Part shown: one piece after another, positions 4,285 to 6,476 of the stretch
Position numbering within the stretch: the stretch's first letter is position 1
Layout: every line of letters begins with the position of its first letter
Assembly (NCBI GenBank): GCA_002441345.1
Contig: DJVU01000018.1
Span: 1-6,476 of the forward strand
DNA from: Bacteroidales bacterium UBA6248
GTDB taxonomy: Bacteria > Bacteroidota > Bacteroidia > Bacteroidales > Lentimicrobiaceae
Length of the DNA: 6,476 nucleotides
Direction of reading: 5' to 3'
Made by a program: the position numbers and the translations under genes
Notes under the pieces: model-generated
Databases searched by the model: none
What the model was told of the DNA's origin: nothing
Seen by the model: the letters and a program-made list of their open reading frames with translations, nothing else

Positions 4285-6476
4285 ATGAAAAAACTGATTC
4301 TACTATTGACCATCATCCTGTCGGCAGGCACCCTGCTGGCTCAGCAGCTTGTGCAGGGAACCGTTACCGATGCGAAAACAGGGGAGACCCTGATCGGGGT
4401 AACGGTACATATCAAGGGAACGACTACGGGAACGACTACGGATATTGACGGCCGCTACCGTCTGGAATCCGACAGGCTGAATGCCTCCTCGGTAATTGTG
4501 TACTCCTATATCGGGTACAAAACCGTGGAAGAAATTCCCGGTAGCCGTGCAATGATAAACGTCGCCATGCAGGTAGAGCAAACCATGCTCGACGAGGTGG
4601 TGGTGATCGGGTATGGTACCGCCAAAAAGCGCAACGTGCTGGGAGCCGTAACCCGTGTTGACAATACCGAGCTTACCCGTATGCCGGTCGCCGGCGTTGA
4701 CCAGGCGCTTCAGGGAAGGGCTGCCGGGGTGCAGGTCACCCAGAATACCGGAGCACCGGGAGAAGGCGTCGCGGTAAGAATCCGGGGAACGGGTTCCATT
4801 AACTCCAGCAATGCCCCGCTATACATCGTGGATGGTATAGCAACTGCCGATGCGCTTAAAATACTGGCACCGGGCGATATAGAAAACATAACGGTACTTA
4901 AGGATGCTTCGGCTGCAGCCATCTACGGATCGCGCGCCAACAACGGGGTGGTACTGATTACCACCAAAAAGGGAAAAGCCGGCAAAACGACTGTAACCTA
5001 CCGCGGACAAACCGGCATTCAGAAAGCGATACGTCTCACCCCCATGGTGAATACAAAAGACTATGTTACCCTGTATAACGAAGCGGCGGTTAACGACAAC
5101 AAATACCTTTCGCCTACCCTGCAGCGCAGTCTTATAAGCATGGAGGATGCCGCCCGTTTTTCGGACATCAACTATGTGGATGAGCTGCTCCGGACCGCCC
5201 CGGTAAATTCGCACGAGTTTTCTGTTTCCGGCGGAAGTGAAAAAACCAGTTACCTCTTATCGGCATCGTTTTACGATCAGCAGGGAATTATAAAAAACAC
5301 AGGTTATACCCGTGGTACCGCACGTCTGGATGTAACAACGGAGGCAAGCCCATGGCTTACGGTTGGCATCAGTATGCTGGCGGGACTTTCGGACAATGAC
5401 ATAATCGGCAGTTCCGGCGACGGACTGGGTGGTAACGGAGGAAGTGTGATCAGGTATGCATTTTTCAGGAATCCGGCCATCCCCATAAAGTTTGAAGACG
5501 GCACCTATGTTGACCGGCCGGCGGAATATTACGGAGCACAGATTTTTGACTCCTACCTCGGCGACGGGTACAACCCGATTGGTATGGCCGATTATAACGA
5601 CAACAACCGCAAGGACGACAGCTACCTTGGCAAGGCATTTCTTACGGCAGCCATCACCGACAAGCTAAAATTTACCACCAATCTGGGTATGGATTACCGG
5701 AACACCATAAATCGCAGGTTTAATCCCACCTGGGGAACGCTGAACCGCATCAACGCAAAGAACAGTCTGAGTGTCGGCAATGAGCGTATGGCCAACTGGA
5801 CGGTGAATAACCTGTTAAATTACGAAACAGCATTTGGCGAAAAGCACAACTTTTCGGCAATGGCCGGTTTTGAAGCCATCCGCAACCATGGCAGGGGACT
5901 CTATTCAAGCGATATGGATTTCCCCGTACAGCAGGAAGAGCTGATTTTTATCGGCAACGGACTGGGTGAAAGAATCACCAGTCAGAGTGAGTACAGCTCG
6001 ACCCTGGCTTCATTTTTCGGTCGTGTAAATTACGAATACAACGGCCGGTACTACTTCTCGGGGACCATTAGGAGGGATGGATCCTCGAGATTTACCGGCG
6101 ACAACAAATGGGGAACGTTTTTCTCGGCTTCCGCCGGATGGATTCTGAAGGAAGAAGATTTCCTGAAGGATGTTGACTGGCTGCAGAACCTCAAACTGAG
6201 GGCCGGATACGGAGCCATCGGAAATCAGGATGTAGGACTGTATGCTTACAGCGACCGGATTTCCCCTTATTTCAACTATCCTTTCGGAGGAATGCCGGCC
6301 TCAGGTTATGCACAAACGGCCCTTGGCAACGAGAAATTGAAATGGGAAACCAGTTATCAGTACAATGCAGGTATTGATGCAGAGATATGGAAGGGTGCCC
6401 TGGCATTCTCCATCGACTACTTCTATAAAGTTACCGCCGATATGCTGGTGAAAGCTCCCAATCCCCCTTCAACCGG
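4285..6476 (+). CDS. SusC/RagA-family TonB-dependent outer-membrane glycan transporter, 3' end outside window
   Basis: The frame is open from the ATG at 4285 to the window end: 730 complete codons with no stop. Full-length family members have roughly 1000 residues, so about a quarter to a third is missing. A signal peptide (MKKLILLLTIILSAGTLLA) is probably cleaved after A19. Residues about 22-97 form the carboxypeptidase-regulatory-like beta-sandwich typical of SusC proteins (VQGTVTDAKTGETLIGVTV). The hallmark DEVVVIGYGT lies at 103-112. The plug domain spans about 113-231 and includes ALQGRAAGVQV (141-151), VRIRG (164-168), PLYIVDG (178-184) and the diagnostic VLKDASAAAIYGSRANNGVV (204-223). 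The beta-barrel begins after about 235 with alternating aromatic strands and the usual RRDGSSRF. There is no extra N-terminal signalling (STN) domain, so direct sigma/anti-sigma signalling is not indicated. It would pair with a SusD lipoprotein, expected downstream, to move oligosaccharides into the periplasm using TonB energy. It is 32 nt after the lipoprotein gene and probably co-transcribed. Confidence 0.97.
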   Translation, partial: MKKLILLLTIILSAGTLLAQQLVQGTVTDAKTGETLIGVTVHIKGTTTGTTTDIDGRYRLESDRLNASSVIVYSYIGYKTVEEIPGSRAMINVAMQVEQTMLDEVVVIGYGTAKKRNVLGAVTRVDNTELTRMPVAGVDQALQGRAAGVQVTQNTGAPGEGVAVRIRGTGSINSSNAPLYIVDGIATADALKILAPGDIENITVLKDASAAAIYGSRANNGVVLITTKKGKAGKTTVTYRGQTGIQKAIRLTPMVNTKDYVTLYNEAAVNDNKYLSPTLQRSLISMEDAARFSDINYVDELLRTAPVNSHEFSVSGGSEKTSYLLSASFYDQQGIIKNTGYTRGTARLDVTTEASPWLTVGISMLAGLSDNDIIGSSGDGLGGNGGSVIRYAFFRNPAIPIKFEDGTYVDRPAEYYGAQIFDSYLGDGYNPIGMADYNDNNRKDDSYLGKAFLTAAITDKLKFTTNLGMDYRNTINRRFNPTWGTLNRINAKNSLSVGNERMANWTVNNLLNYETAFGEKHNFSAMAGFEAIRNHGRGLYSSDMDFPVQQEELIFIGNGLGERITSQSEYSSTLASFFGRVNYEYNGRYYFSGTIRRDGSSRFTGDNKWGTFFSASAGWILKEEDFLKDVDWLQNLKLRAGYGAIGNQDVGLYAYSDRISPYFNYPFGGMPASGYAQTALGNEKLKWETSYQYNAGIDAEIWKGALAFSIDYFYKVTADMLVKAPNPPST
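4417..4440 (+). repeat. Perfect 12-nt tandem duplication within susC
   Basis: GGAACGACTACG occurs twice back to back, at 4417-4428 and 4429-4440, encoding GTTTGTTTD together with the next codon. It lies in the regulatory-like domain at residues 45-52, where SusC proteins commonly carry a KGTTxGTxTD turn, so the protein pattern is normal. The exact nucleotide identity may reflect a recent slippage or simply codon coincidence within that motif. Confidence 0.6.

Overview
The window reads as part of a polysaccharide utilization locus (PUL) from a member of the Bacteroidota. Three things support this: a SusC/RagA-type TonB-dependent receptor with its hallmark motifs, a lipoprotein with a Bacteroidota-style signal peptide, and start codons preceded by A-rich sequence rather than Shine-Dalgarno sites. 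Base composition looks close to balanced, which would suit an environmental Bacteroidales or Marinilabiliales-like genome, but the lineage below phylum cannot be fixed from this sequence.

Layout, all on the + strand. Bases 1-224 are non-coding. They hold a pyrimidine-rich tract (1-39), a 15-bp direct repeat with 21-bp period (56-91), a match to the Bacteroidota -7 promoter element TAnnTTTG (113-120), and a leader of about 100 nt. Next come a cytoplasmic GH130-family mannoside phosphorylase/hydrolase (225-1268), a 12-helix MFS sugar transporter (1282-2541), an unrecognised 577-residue lipoprotein with a probable alpha/alpha-toroid enzyme fold (2519-4252), and the first 730 residues of a SusC-like outer-membrane transporter (4285 to the window end, truncated). 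Gene gaps are 13 nt, a 23-nt overlap (11 nt with an alternative start) and 32 nt, so the four genes are probably one operon. A susD-like gene is expected just beyond the right edge.

Working model (inference): the SusC protein, with an unseen SusD partner, takes up a glycan across the outer membrane. The lipoprotein cleaves or binds that glycan at the cell surface or in the periplasm. The MFS protein moves the short product across the inner membrane, and the GH130 enzyme splits a beta-mannosidic linkage in the cytoplasm. The substrate is therefore likely a beta-mannoside-containing oligosaccharide. The most novel items are the uncharacterised lipoprotein and the helically phased CGGAC repeats placed where an activator of this operon would bind. 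No mobile element, RNA gene, CRISPR array or clear terminator was seen.
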